62,448 nt of DNA from Clostridia bacterium (lineage in GTDB: Bacteria; Bacillota; Clostridia; Oscillospirales; CAG-272): the NCBI GenBank assembly GCA_017621475.1, contig JAGATA010000025.1, positions 1-62,448 on the forward strand, written 5' to 3'. Below, piece after piece: positions 39,379 to 47,699 of this stretch. The stretch's first letter is position 1; the number at the start of each line of letters is the position of its first letter. Under the pieces are notes generated by a model. It was not told the DNA's origin and did not search any database. It saw only the letters and a list, made by a program, of their open reading frames with translations. The position numbers were made by a program, and so were the translations under genes.

Positions 39379-40185
39379 ATGAAAAGAAAGCTTTACCGAA
39401 TTTTATCATTAGCACTTGCAGTTTTAATTTCTGCCTGCATCGTTGGTTGCGTTGATACTTCGACTACTAATGGTACTACCGACAATAGCCAAGCAACTAC
39501 GGACAGTACCAATGGAAATAATCAATTAACCACAGACTCTCAGCAGACAACCGAGGACAAAACAACCGTAAAAGAAAAGACTGAGTATGAAGTTATATCA
39601 AATACTTGTAAATTAGGTGTAAATTCTATTGGTACGGTATGGATAGAGGGAATTGTAGTTGTAGAAAATACGGGTACAACAAACTTGTATTTGAAATCAG
39701 GTAAATTTGACATTGAAGATTCAGAAGGTCATCTTGTTGCGACAGAAGATTATATCAGCGTATATCCCACTGTTATAGCTCCCGGAGAAAAGGCGATTTA
39801 TTATGGAAGTTTCTCTCTTGACAACGGCGACGTAAATGCCGAATATAAAATAGTTCCTAATATAAGTGCTGATAAAGCAAAGGTTCCGATTGAACGCCTT
39901 GCGGTATCCGATTTTAGTATTAGTGAAGATAAGTATGGTTATATCAAGGCTATAGGTCGTGTTGAAAATACTACAGAAGAGGAACAATCTCTTTACACGG
40001 TAGCGACAATAATGTATGATGCTAATGAAAATGTTATCGGAGTTATGTATACATATCCCGATAAACTTGCACCGGGAGCAAAGACAAGTTTTGAAATGTC
40101 TAATATGGTAAACTATAATAAAATATCTTTTTCGGATATTGCGAGATATGAAGTTATAGCTTATACTTACCAGCTCCAGTTTTAA
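39379..40185 (+). CDS. FxLYD-domain lipoprotein carried by the prophage
   Basis: A 268-residue lipoprotein with a lipobox IVGC (Cys about 24), a Thr/Ser/Asn/Gln-rich linker (about 26-65) and two beta domains. The second, VSDFSISEDKYGYIKAIGRV ... IMYDANENVIGV, matches the FxLYD pattern. It lies between the repressor and integrase modules, where lysogenic-conversion genes are found, with its own ribosome binding site AAAGGAG and terminator. It probably acts on the host surface, for example in superinfection exclusion or host fitness; that is inference. Confidence 0.85.
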   Translation: MKRKLYRILSLALAVLISACIVGCVDTSTTNGTTDNSQATTDSTNGNNQLTTDSQQTTEDKTTVKEKTEYEVISNTCKLGVNSIGTVWIEGIVVVENTGTTNLYLKSGKFDIEDSEGHLVATEDYISVYPTVIAPGEKAIYYGSFSLDNGDVNAEYKIVPNISADKAKVPIERLAVSDFSISEDKYGYIKAIGRVENTTEEEQSLYTVATIMYDANENVIGVMYTYPDKLAPGAKTSFEMSNMVNYNKISFSDIARYEVIAYTYQLQF

Positions 40186-40195
40186 AAGAAAAGGG

Positions 40196-40224
40196 AAAAC
40201 GCCGTGTTCATTACACGGCGTTTT
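40196..40224 (+). terminator. Terminator of the lipoprotein gene
   Basis: AAAACGCCGTGT / ACACGGCGTTTT perfect stem with a short loop, just after the stop codon. Confidence 0.85.
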
Positions 40225-40287
40225 GCAAACAATATAAATAGTTCAAAATTCTAACCTTAAATTACCTCAATCGAAAGGATAAAAGTA

Positions 40288-41157
40288 ATGGATAAAAAAA
40301 GAGTAGGGCAAATAAAAGAAAGATTCGATCTTGTTATACATAGCGATGAAAGTGCAAATATTGAATTTTGGTTTGCTCGTGAACTTATGTCTTTGCTTGG
40401 CTATGAACGTTGGGAAAATTTCGATAAAGCGATTTTGCGAGCAATGGAATCTTGCGAAACAAGCGGCATTGAAATTGCCGACCATTTTCGTGAGGTCACG
40501 AAAATGGTCACATTAGGCAGTACGGCAAAAAGAGCTGTAAAAGATTATATGCTCACACGCTATGCTTGTTATCTGATCGCGCAAAACGGAGATCCCAAAA
40601 AAGAAGAAATCGCTTTCGCACAAAGCTATTTTGCCGTGCAAACCCGAAAGCAAGAGCTTATTGAAGAGCGTATAGCACTGATAGAACGAACCGAAGCACG
40701 CGGAAGATTACGAGAATCGGAAAAACGCCTTTCGCAAAATATTTATGAGCGCGGCGTGGATGATGCAGGCTTTGGCCGTATTCGTTCCAGCGGCGATCAA
40801 GCGTTGTTTGGCGGTCACTCTACACAAGATATGAAATATCGCTTGGGAGTGAATGAAAAGCGTCCTCTTGCCGATTTCCTTCCGACGTTAACTATTGCGG
40901 CTAAAAATCTTGCTACTGAAATGACTAACTACAATGTAGAAGAAAAGGATCTGCAAGGCGAACAAGCTATCACGGGTGAACACGTGCAGAATAATCTTTC
41001 CGTCCGCGAAATGCTCGGACAGCGTGGCATTAAGCCTGAAGATCTTCCTCCATCCGAGGATATAAAAAAATTGGAACGTCGTGTAAAATCCCAAGAGAAA
41101 AAGCTTGCCACGCAAGTTGGGAAATTGCCTGAACTTGATGATATATCCGATAAATGA
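40288..41157 (+). CDS. dinD: DinD-like DNA-damage-inducible protein
   Basis: A 289-residue protein close in length and content to DinD of Escherichia coli: WFARELMSLLGYERWENFDKAI, a conserved DHFREVTKMV block and YMLTRYACYLIAQNGDPKKEEIAFAQSYFAVQTR (parts quoted). DinD inhibits RecA-mediated strand exchange in E. coli. Its place between the repressor and integrase is suited to control of RecA-dependent induction. No clear GAAC-N4-GTTC LexA box is seen upstream. Ribosome binding site GAAAGGA. Confidence 0.9.
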   Translation: MDKKRVGQIKERFDLVIHSDESANIEFWFARELMSLLGYERWENFDKAILRAMESCETSGIEIADHFREVTKMVTLGSTAKRAVKDYMLTRYACYLIAQNGDPKKEEIAFAQSYFAVQTRKQELIEERIALIERTEARGRLRESEKRLSQNIYERGVDDAGFGRIRSSGDQALFGGHSTQDMKYRLGVNEKRPLADFLPTLTIAAKNLATEMTNYNVEEKDLQGEQAITGEHVQNNLSVREMLGQRGIKPEDLPPSEDIKKLERRVKSQEKKLATQVGKLPELDDISDK

Positions 41158-41188
41158 TAAAATGTATAAGCACTATATAAAGGCAACC

Positions 41189-41218
41189 AACCATTTTGCG
41201 GACGTCAACAAAATGGTT
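41189..41218. promoter_or_regulatory. Perfect inverted repeat upstream of the integrase
   Basis: 10-bp arms AACCATTTTG / CAAAATGGTT with a 10-bp spacer, 23 bp before the recombinase start codon. Likely an operator, or a recombination accessory site. Confidence 0.65.
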
Positions 41219-41241
41219 ATGTACTGTAAATGAGGTGAAGT

Positions 41242-42825
41242 ATGAGAGGCGTAATATATGCTAGATACAGCCACGGTCCGCGGCAGACAGAGCAGAGTAT
41301 AGAGGGACAGCTGCGCGAGTGCAATGCGTACGCCAAAGCGAATAATATCGACATTATAAATGCATACATAGACCGCAAGCAGTCGGGCAGAACGGATAAC
41401 CGTGAAGATTTTCAGCGTATGCTGCGCGAGAGCAAAAGAAAGCTCTATGACGTGGTTATCGTTTGGAAGATAGACCGCTTCGGCAGAAACCGCGAGGAGA
41501 TAGCGAAGAATAAAGCCGTTCTCCGTATGAACGGAGTGCGTGTTATCTCTGCGTGTGAAAGCATTCCCGAGGGACCGGAGGGAATTATCCTTGAAAGCGT
41601 TCTTGAAGGGCTTGCAGAATATTATTCCGCTAATCTTTCACAAAACATTGTTCGCGGTATGCGCGAAAATGCGATGAAAGGAAAGAGCTGCGGCGCAGGG
41701 CTTTCGCTTGGCTATAAAATTGATAAGGATCATAAATTCCAGCTTGATCCCGTCGGCGCGGCAGTCGTGCAGGAGATATTCAAGTTGTGTGACGAGGGCA
41801 AAAAGATAGCTCAAATTCAGCGGTATTTAAACGAGAAAGGGTATAAAACATCTCGTGGATGCAAATTTACTATCGACGGTGTTTCGCGCATATTGCGGAA
41901 TCGCCAATACATCGGAGAGTATCGTTGGAGTGATATTGTTTCTCCGAACGCTATGCCACAGATCATTGATAACGAGCTTTTTGAAAGAGTTCAAAAACGT
42001 CTTGAACTTAATAAAAAAGCGCCGGCAGCGCGGCGCTTGGATGTAGATTTTCTTTTGACGGGAAAAGTTTACTGCGGTAAGTGCGGCGATCACGTTGCTG
42101 GCGACAGCGGCACAAGCCGTAGCGGAGATAAACATTATTATTATACTTGTCATTCCAAAAAGCAGTTGCACGTTTGCAAGAAAAAATCAGTTAAAAAGGA
42201 ATGGCTTGAAAGGGAAGTTACAAAAATCGCCGTTATGTACGTCCTTCGCGATGATGTTATACAATACATCGCGCGCCGAGTTGTGGAGATCCAAAAGAAA
42301 GAAAATGCCGATAAATCTATGCTGAAATATCTTAACGATAGACTACGTGAGGCAGAAAAATCTATAAAAAATATAATGAAAGCTATTGAGGCAGGAATTA
42401 TCACAGAAACAACACAGGAAAGGCTATTGGAGCTTGAAGCAACTCGACACGATCTGCAAATCGAAATCGAAAAAGAAAAAATAACGCGGCCCACCTTGGA
42501 ACGCGAGCAAGTCGTATGTTACCTTGAAAAATTCAAGGGCGGAAACATTGACGACAAAGAATATCAAACCCGAATTATCGAAATGTTTGTAAATAAGGTC
42601 ATATTGTACGAGGATAAAATAATTATTACGTTTAATTATTCCGGAGAAAACAATGAAATTTCCTTGGAAGTGATCGAAGAAGCCGCAGAAGAAGCTTTTG
42701 CGGAACTGCAAATGTGTTCGAATGAGGTTTTGTTAGCTCGACCAAAACTCCAAGAACTTATCGTTCTTGGAGTTTTTACTTCTTATTTCAAAAGTCATAT
42801 AAATTGTACGGAGGATAAATTATGA
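41242..42825 (+). CDS. Large serine recombinase (phage integrase)
   Basis: A 527-residue serine integrase. N-terminal resolvase domain (IYARYSHGPRQTEQSIEGQL, catalytic Ser in RYS, then DVVIWKIDRFGRN), recombinase domain with SRILRNRQYIGEYRW, a zinc ribbon (VYCGKCGDHV ... YTCHSKKQ...CKKK) and a coiled coil (about 350-410). It catalyses integration and, with a directionality factor, excision. The reading frame runs through a terminator-like hairpin (42744-42777) and ends in an ATGA overlap with the host GDPD gene, so the last 16 or so residues are probably host-derived sequence fused by integration. Ribosome binding site TGAGGTG. Confidence 0.94.
   Translation: MRGVIYARYSHGPRQTEQSIEGQLRECNAYAKANNIDIINAYIDRKQSGRTDNREDFQRMLRESKRKLYDVVIVWKIDRFGRNREEIAKNKAVLRMNGVRVISACESIPEGPEGIILESVLEGLAEYYSANLSQNIVRGMRENAMKGKSCGAGLSLGYKIDKDHKFQLDPVGAAVVQEIFKLCDEGKKIAQIQRYLNEKGYKTSRGCKFTIDGVSRILRNRQYIGEYRWSDIVSPNAMPQIIDNELFERVQKRLELNKKAPAARRLDVDFLLTGKVYCGKCGDHVAGDSGTSRSGDKHYYYTCHSKKQLHVCKKKSVKKEWLEREVTKIAVMYVLRDDVIQYIARRVVEIQKKENADKSMLKYLNDRLREAEKSIKNIMKAIEAGIITETTQERLLELEATRHDLQIEIEKEKITRPTLEREQVVCYLEKFKGGNIDDKEYQTRIIEMFVNKVILYEDKIIITFNYSGENNEISLEVIEEAAEEAFAELQMCSNEVLLARPKLQELIVLGVFTSYFKSHINCTEDKL
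42744..42777 (+). terminator. Hairpin inside the 3' end of the integrase ORF
   Basis: AAAACTCCAAGAAC / GTTCTTGGAGTTTTT, an 11 to 13-bp perfect stem with a T5 tail. It looks like the native integrase terminator and includes the candidate attachment core GAGTTTTT. Confidence 0.7.
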
Positions 42826-43484
42826 AAAGATGCGCACCTGCAGAAGTTTGGCAAAACGGAAAGACCGTTATAACCGCACATTCGGGCTGTGAAAAAACGG
42901 AGCCCAACAGCCGCGAACATATCTTGGCTGCCATTGCATCCGGCGCGGAAATGATAGAATTTGACGTTCGTATGGTCGAAGGAGAGCTTGTTCTCTCTCA
43001 CGACGTTCCCGAAAATGCGGCGTCTTGCGTAACTTTGCGCGATTGTTTCAGCCTTGTTGCTCCCGAAGAAAATCTGCATATGAACATAGACGTAAAGACG
43101 GAAGGTCTTATCGAGCCCGTTATGGCGCTTGCAAAAGAGTTTCCTCTTGACGGACGTATTATCTTTACGGGGGCTTGTAACGATGACCGTGAGCTTGCAC
43201 TTTCTCTTGGCGCCGATATGTGGCGCAGTATGTGGCCCGGACAGGAGATAGAAGACGGTATTGCTGCTAATCAAAAAGACGGCAGCCCTTTCCTTAACGT
43301 TGCTTACTGTATGATCACTGAGGAAAATAACAAAGCTCTGTGCGAAAGCGGAAGCGGCTTTTCCGCTTGGACGGTCGATAAAGAATATTTTCTTCGTCTT
43401 TTCCTTAAAATGGGCATTTCAAATATTACCACAAGAAATCCTGTTCTTGCAATGAAGCTTCGTAAAGAGATTCAAGGCTTTTGA
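42822..43484 (+). CDS. Glycerophosphodiester phosphodiesterase-like protein
   Basis: 220 residues of TIM-barrel GDPD type. ITAHSGCEKTEPNS near the start replaces the usual HRG with HSG; EFDVRMVEGELVLSHD (about 46-61) matches the EIDV...HD block with metal ligands; late IDVKTEG and AWTVD strands are also typical. GDPD enzymes hydrolyse glycerophosphodiesters to glycerol-3-phosphate. The Arg of HRG is Ser here, so activity may differ. GGAGG precedes the ATG. Its natural promoter is separated by the prophage, so it depends on read-through or a phage-end promoter. Confidence 0.85.
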   Translation: MKRCAPAEVWQNGKTVITAHSGCEKTEPNSREHILAAIASGAEMIEFDVRMVEGELVLSHDVPENAASCVTLRDCFSLVAPEENLHMNIDVKTEGLIEPVMALAKEFPLDGRIIFTGACNDDRELALSLGADMWRSMWPGQEIEDGIAANQKDGSPFLNVAYCMITEENNKALCESGSGFSAWTVDKEYFLRLFLKMGISNITTRNPVLAMKLRKEIQGF

Positions 43485-43552
43485 TCTAATGTTTCTTTAA
43501 ATAGTGAGATGAAAAATAAGGATTCCACTTGAATCTCCGTTTTATATATGAT

Positions 43553-43598
43553 ATAGCTGAAGGGAGTCGAACTTATGAGTTCGGCTCCCTTCAGCTAT
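43553..43598. repeat. 20-bp inverted repeat downstream of the GDPD gene
   Basis: ATAGCTGAAGGGAG... arms of 20 bp (43553-43572 and 43579-43598), one G:T-type mismatch, six-base loop TTATGA. No T tract follows, so it is not a standard terminator, though it may still halt transcription or protect the mRNA 3' end. Confidence 0.7.
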
Positions 43599-43660
43599 AC
43601 TTCTTTGCGAATGATATTTACGGATTTATAAGCCGGTGCAAAATGGGAAATAAGTTAAGG

Positions 43661-43689
43661 TTGAAATATATGTGTTTATATGGTATAAT
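43661..43689 (+). promoter_or_regulatory. Promoter of the GTPase-NYN gene
   Basis: TTGAAA (43661-43666), 17-bp spacer, TATAAT (43684-43689). Confidence 0.75.
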
Positions 43690-43721
43690 AATTTAAAATG
43701 CGATTAGAAGGGAGGTAACTT

Positions 43722-46334
43722 GTGAAAAAGAAGATAACAATAGGGATACTTGCTCACGTTGATGCGGGAAAAACGACTCTTTCGGAGGCGCTTTTATATT
43801 TTTGCGGTAAGATACGCAAGCTTGGGCGTGTAGATCATAAAAATACTTATCTTGATACAAATGTTGTAGAGCGTGAACGCGGAATAACTATTTTTTCAAA
43901 GCAAGCGCGTTTTTCAAGCGCGGAATGCGATTTTATACTTCTGGATACTCCCGGACACGTGGATTTTTCAGCAGAAACGGAGCGCACGCTATCGCTTTTG
44001 GATTATGCTATCTTGGTTGTAAGCGCGCCCGACGGCGTACAGAATCATACGCGAACGCTTTGGAATCTGTTGGATTTTTACAATGTACCGACGTTTATTT
44101 TTATAAATAAAAATGATATTTGTATCAAAAACAAGAGCGATCTTGAAGCGGAGATGGCAAACGCTCTTTCTTCTTGCTGTGTTGCCGTTTACGAAAATCA
44201 AACAAAAGCAGAGCTTGACGAAAAGCTCGCGCTTATAAATGAAGGTCTGTTGGATACGGTTCTTTCGGGAGAAGCTGTTCCAGATGAGAAGATCGCGAGA
44301 CTTATTGCCGCAAGAAAGCTTTTTCCTTGTCTTTTCGGTTCTGCCCTTCATATGACGGGTGTGGAATTTTTGGTGAATATACTTGACAAATACACTCTTG
44401 ACCCCGTTTATGAGGATGGGAATTTCGGCGCTAAAGTATATAAAATATCGAGGGCGGCAAACGCTCGTCTCACTTATATGAAAATTACAAGCGGAACTCT
44501 CTGCGCCCGTGATGAGGTTTGCTACACGTCATCGGACGGAGCTGTAGTCCGTGAAAAGGTTGGTCAGATACGTCTTTATTCGGGAGAAAAATTTGAGCAG
44601 GTTGAAAGCGCTTGCGCCGGCGAAATCTGCGCTGTCAGCGGTCTTTTCGCCACTTATGCAGGGCAGGGGCTCGGCGTAGAGGCGGATGCATGCAAGCCGC
44701 TTTTGGAGCCTGTCCTATCATATAGAATAAACTTACCTTTGGATTGTGACCCCGTGGCGTATTTTCCGAAGCTCAAGGAACTTGAGGAGGAAGAGCCGTC
44801 TTTGCACCTTTATTGGAACGAGGAACTTTCGCAGATAGAAGCAAGGCTTATGGGTGAAATACAGATAGATCTTCTCAAAAGGCTTATTTTTGATCGTTTC
44901 GGTATTTCTTGCGAGCTTGACCCCGGAAAGATACTCTATAAAGAAAAAATTGCCCAAAGATCTATTGGTATAGGTCATTTTGAACCGTTGCGCCATTATG
45001 CGGAGGTTCAACTTTTGCTTGAACCCACACCGAAAGGAACGGGACTTGTTTTTGACAATAATATTCCCGAAAATACTCTTGAAAAAAGCTGGCAGAATCT
45101 CATTTTATCCCATCTTTATGAAAAAGCTCACAGGGGAGTGCTGACGGGTGCGCTTCTTACTGATACTAAGATCACTTTACTTGGAGGTAAAGCGCATCTT
45201 AAGCATACGGAAGGCGGAGATTTTCGAGAAGCTGCACTTCGCGCTGTGCGTCAAGGTCTTATGCGCGCAGGATGTGTGCTTCTTGAGCCCTATTATAAAT
45301 TCCGCTTGGAAGTTCCCGGCATAAACGTGGGCAGAGCTATGTCCGATCTGCAAGCGAGATCTGCAGAGTTTGCAACAGAATCTTCCGACAGCGAAATGAC
45401 GGTTATAGTTGGCAGAGGACCTGTTTTTACGCTTCACGATTATACTAAAGAAGTCATATCATACACGCGTGGAAAAGGGACTTTCAGCTGCACTTCCGAT
45501 GGATATGAGCCTTGCCATAACGAAGAGGATATCGTTGCTTTAGCGCAATATGATCCGGAGGCAGATCTGCAAAATACGCCGCACTCTGTTTTTTGTGCGG
45601 GCGGCGCAGGATTTGTTGTCCCTTGGAACAAAGTTGATGATTACAAGCATTTGGATATACAACTTTCTGAAGACAGCGCCACGCCCATTATCCCCAAGAC
45701 AAGTGTTATTTCAAGAAAGTATAACCTGAGCGAAGAAGAGTTGGAATCGATAATGCTTCGTTCTTTCGGCCCCATACGCAGAAAGCGTTACAGCGAGCCC
45801 AAGATACTCAGTACAGGTAAGAAGGAAAAACCAAAGAAGAAAACTTCCGTTTCACAGAGAACGATGACTATCATAGATGGCTATAACGTGATATATTCCT
45901 GGGATAGCTTAAAAGCACTTGCAGATAAAAATTTTGAAGATGCAAGAGCAGAGCTTATGGATATAGTTGAAAATTACTCCGCCTTTACAAAGATGGAGGT
46001 AACGCTTGTTTTTGACGCCTATCTTGTGAAAGACGGAAGGGGTTCGGATTTTTCCCGCAGAGATTTTCGCGTGGTATTTACTAAGCAGGATGAGACCGCG
46101 GATACTTATATTGAAAAAATGATGTGCGAGCTTGGACCGAATTACAATATAAGGGTCGTTACGGGGGATAAGCTTTTGCAGTATTCCGCGATACATTCCG
46201 GTATTATGCGAATGACGGCAAAGGAATTTGAATCCGAGGTAGCTTCCGTGGGAAATGAAATATACGAATTTGCTAAAAAGCTTTCCGAAAGAAGAATGAA
46301 CGGCACACCGACAGTTACGGAACGGAAAAAATAA
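43722..46334 (+). CDS. TetM/EF-G-like ribosomal GTPase fused to a YacP/Rae1-type NYN nuclease
   Basis: An 870-residue fusion. Residues 1 to about 640 follow the EF-G/Tet(M) order: G1 AHVDAGKT (11-18), G2 region RERGIT, G3 DTPGHVDF (about 75), G4 NKND (about 128), then domains 2-5. A Lys-rich linker (about 690-710) precedes a C-terminal NYN/PIN-like domain (about 712-860) beginning TMTIIDGYNVIYSW, with VFDAY and Asp residues in QDETADTYIEKMM, as in YacP (Rae1), a ribosome-associated endoribonuclease of Bacillus. Tet(M) ends near 640, so the extension is real. GTG start after GGGAGG. Single gene with own promoter and terminator. It probably acts on stalled or drug-bound ribosomes; resistance to tetracycline is not established. 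Confidence 0.9.
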   Translation: MKKKITIGILAHVDAGKTTLSEALLYFCGKIRKLGRVDHKNTYLDTNVVERERGITIFSKQARFSSAECDFILLDTPGHVDFSAETERTLSLLDYAILVVSAPDGVQNHTRTLWNLLDFYNVPTFIFINKNDICIKNKSDLEAEMANALSSCCVAVYENQTKAELDEKLALINEGLLDTVLSGEAVPDEKIARLIAARKLFPCLFGSALHMTGVEFLVNILDKYTLDPVYEDGNFGAKVYKISRAANARLTYMKITSGTLCARDEVCYTSSDGAVVREKVGQIRLYSGEKFEQVESACAGEICAVSGLFATYAGQGLGVEADACKPLLEPVLSYRINLPLDCDPVAYFPKLKELEEEEPSLHLYWNEELSQIEARLMGEIQIDLLKRLIFDRFGISCELDPGKILYKEKIAQRSIGIGHFEPLRHYAEVQLLLEPTPKGTGLVFDNNIPENTLEKSWQNLILSHLYEKAHRGVLTGALLTDTKITLLGGKAHLKHTEGGDFREAALRAVRQGLMRAGCVLLEPYYKFRLEVPGINVGRAMSDLQARSAEFATESSDSEMTVIVGRGPVFTLHDYTKEVISYTRGKGTFSCTSDGYEPCHNEEDIVALAQYDPEADLQNTPHSVFCAGGAGFVVPWNKVDDYKHLDIQLSEDSATPIIPKTSVISRKYNLSEEELESIMLRSFGPIRRKRYSEPKILSTGKKEKPKKKTSVSQRTMTIIDGYNVIYSWDSLKALADKNFEDARAELMDIVENYSAFTKMEVTLVFDAYLVKDGRGSDFSRRDFRVVFTKQDETADTYIEKMMCELGPNYNIRVVTGDKLLQYSAIHSGIMRMTAKEFESEVASVGNEIYEFAKKLSERRMNGTPTVTERKK

Positions 46335-46353
46335 AATTCATATAAATCAAAAC

Positions 46354-46394
46354 AAAGAACTCACATATTGCCAAACGCAATATGTGAGTTCTTT
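46354..46394. terminator. Bidirectional terminator
   Basis: AAAGAACTCACATATTG / CAATATGTGAGTTCTTT 17-bp perfect stem with a CCAAACG loop, between the GTPase gene and convergent trxB. Confidence 0.9.
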
Positions 46395-46402
46395 TATCAA
46401 TT

Positions 46403-47332
46403 TCAGCTATTGTATTGTGTAATAAATTCCTCCGCAAAATGTGCGGCAACCGCGCCGTCAGCGGCGGCAGTTACTACCTGGCGGAGAGCTTTTGTGCGTA
46501 TGTCTCCTGCGGCAAATACGCCGGGTATATTTGTCTTTGTGCTTTCGTCAGCCACTATATAGCCTTGTTCGTCAAGCGTAAGTTCATCTTTGAAAAGAGA
46601 AGAAACGGGCGAACGTCCGATGCTTATAAATAAACCATCCAACACAAGGTCTTTTTTCTCGCCGTTTTTAACGTTTTCAACGCGCACTCCTGTGAGCTTT
46701 TTGTCGAATAAAAGCTCGGCAACTTTGCTGTCCCACAAAAATTCCACGTTTTCCGCTTTCATAAGCGGTTCGTGATAAACTTTTGTCGCACGCAACGTAT
46801 CGCGTCTGTGTATAAGATAAACTTTTTGGCAAATGCGAGAGAGCAAGAGGGCATCTTGCACGGCGGAGTTACCACCGCCGACAACAGCAACGGTCTTGCC
46901 TCTATAAAGCATACCGTCGCAAGCGGCGCAATAACCTACACCTCTGCCGATAAGCTCTTCTTCTTTCTCAATGCCAAGATGTTTGTGTTGCGCGCCTATG
47001 GCTATAATAACCGTTTTGGCAAGAACTTCGCCTTTATCTGTTGTGATACGCTTGGGGCTTTCGGAAAAGTTTACGGAAAGGACCTCTGTCATATCACTTA
47101 CAGCACCAAAGCGTTCTGCTCCGTTCTGCATCTTGAATCCGAGAGTGAAACCGTCCACACCTTCATCAAAGCCGGGATAGTTTTCTATATTTTGTGTTTC
47201 CGTCATCTGACCGCCTGCGGAAAGCTTTTCGAGCACAAGAGTATCAAGCCCTGCGCGTGCCGCGTAAAGCGCGGCTGTATAGCCGGCGGGACCGCCGCCG
47301 ATGATGACTGTATCGTAAATTTTGTTTGCCAT
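46403..47332 (-). CDS. trxB: Thioredoxin reductase
   Basis: A 309-residue flavoenzyme that reduces thioredoxin with NADPH. FAD-binding GGGPAGYTAALYAARAG (about 12-28), redox-active CAAC (about 134-137), NADPH-binding VVGGGNSA and the C-terminal GVFAAGDIRTK are intact. Lies 15 bp downstream of trxA and is in the same operon. Confidence 0.97.
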   Translation of the reverse strand: MANKIYDTVIIGGGPAGYTAALYAARAGLDTLVLEKLSAGGQMTETQNIENYPGFDEGVDGFTLGFKMQNGAERFGAVSDMTEVLSVNFSESPKRITTDKGEVLAKTVIIAIGAQHKHLGIEKEEELIGRGVGYCAACDGMLYRGKTVAVVGGGNSAVQDALLLSRICQKVYLIHRRDTLRATKVYHEPLMKAENVEFLWDSKVAELLFDKKLTGVRVENVKNGEKKDLVLDGLFISIGRSPVSSLFKDELTLDEQGYIVADESTKTNIPGVFAAGDIRTKALRQVVTAAADGAVAAHFAEEFITQYNS

Positions 47333-47347
47333 ATAGCCGCCTTTCTT

Positions 47348-47656
47348 TTAATCAAGAATAGCAAGGATCTGCGCTTTGGGGCGTGCGCCCATAGCTTTGT
47401 TTGTAACCTCGCCGTTTTTAAGAACGAATACCGTGGGTATGCTCATAACATCAAAAGCGGATGCGAGCTCGGGCTGTTCGTCCACGTTAATTTTGCCTAC
47501 TTTTATTTCGGGATGCTCTTCGGCGATCTCGTCGATAATAGGTGAAAGTATGCGGCAAGGACCGCACCAAACCGCGAAGAAATCGAGAAGAACGGGTTTT
47601 TCACTTTTCAATACTTCGTTTTCAAAATTCTCTTTTGTAATGGTTAATACTGACAT
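47348..47656 (-). CDS. trxA: Thioredoxin
   Basis: A 102-residue thioredoxin with the active site WCGPC (30-34) and the cis-Pro loop SIPT. It reduces disulfides in cytosolic proteins and is itself reduced by the adjacent TrxB. AAGGAGG precedes the ATG. Confidence 0.97.
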   Translation of the reverse strand: MSVLTITKENFENEVLKSEKPVLLDFFAVWCGPCRILSPIIDEIAEEHPEIKVGKINVDEQPELASAFDVMSIPTVFVLKNGEVTNKAMGARPKAQILAILD

Positions 47657-47699
47657 ACTTATATCCTCCTTATATTTTATGTGATTTTAGGGAATTTTA

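Larger units (their letters stand above)
14033..42777. mobile_element. Siphovirus-type prophage with HK97-fold capsid and large serine recombinase
   Basis: A contiguous run of phage modules: lysis, tail, head, packaging and early genes on the minus strand, then repressor, lipoprotein, dinD and integrase on the plus strand. Proposed boundaries are the two copies of GAGTTTTT in the same orientation at 14033-14040 and 42770-42777, one just after the AT-rich host gene, one in the hairpin tail of the integrase gene. This repeat is short and partly a T tract, so the edges are tentative to within some tens of bases. Structural genes look intact; an endolysin is not seen. Confidence 0.85.

Noticed and set aside
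43722..46334. Plain tetracycline-resistance gene tet(M)
   Set aside because: The protein is about 230 residues longer with an NYN nuclease domain and differs from Tet(M); resistance cannot be claimed from sequence.
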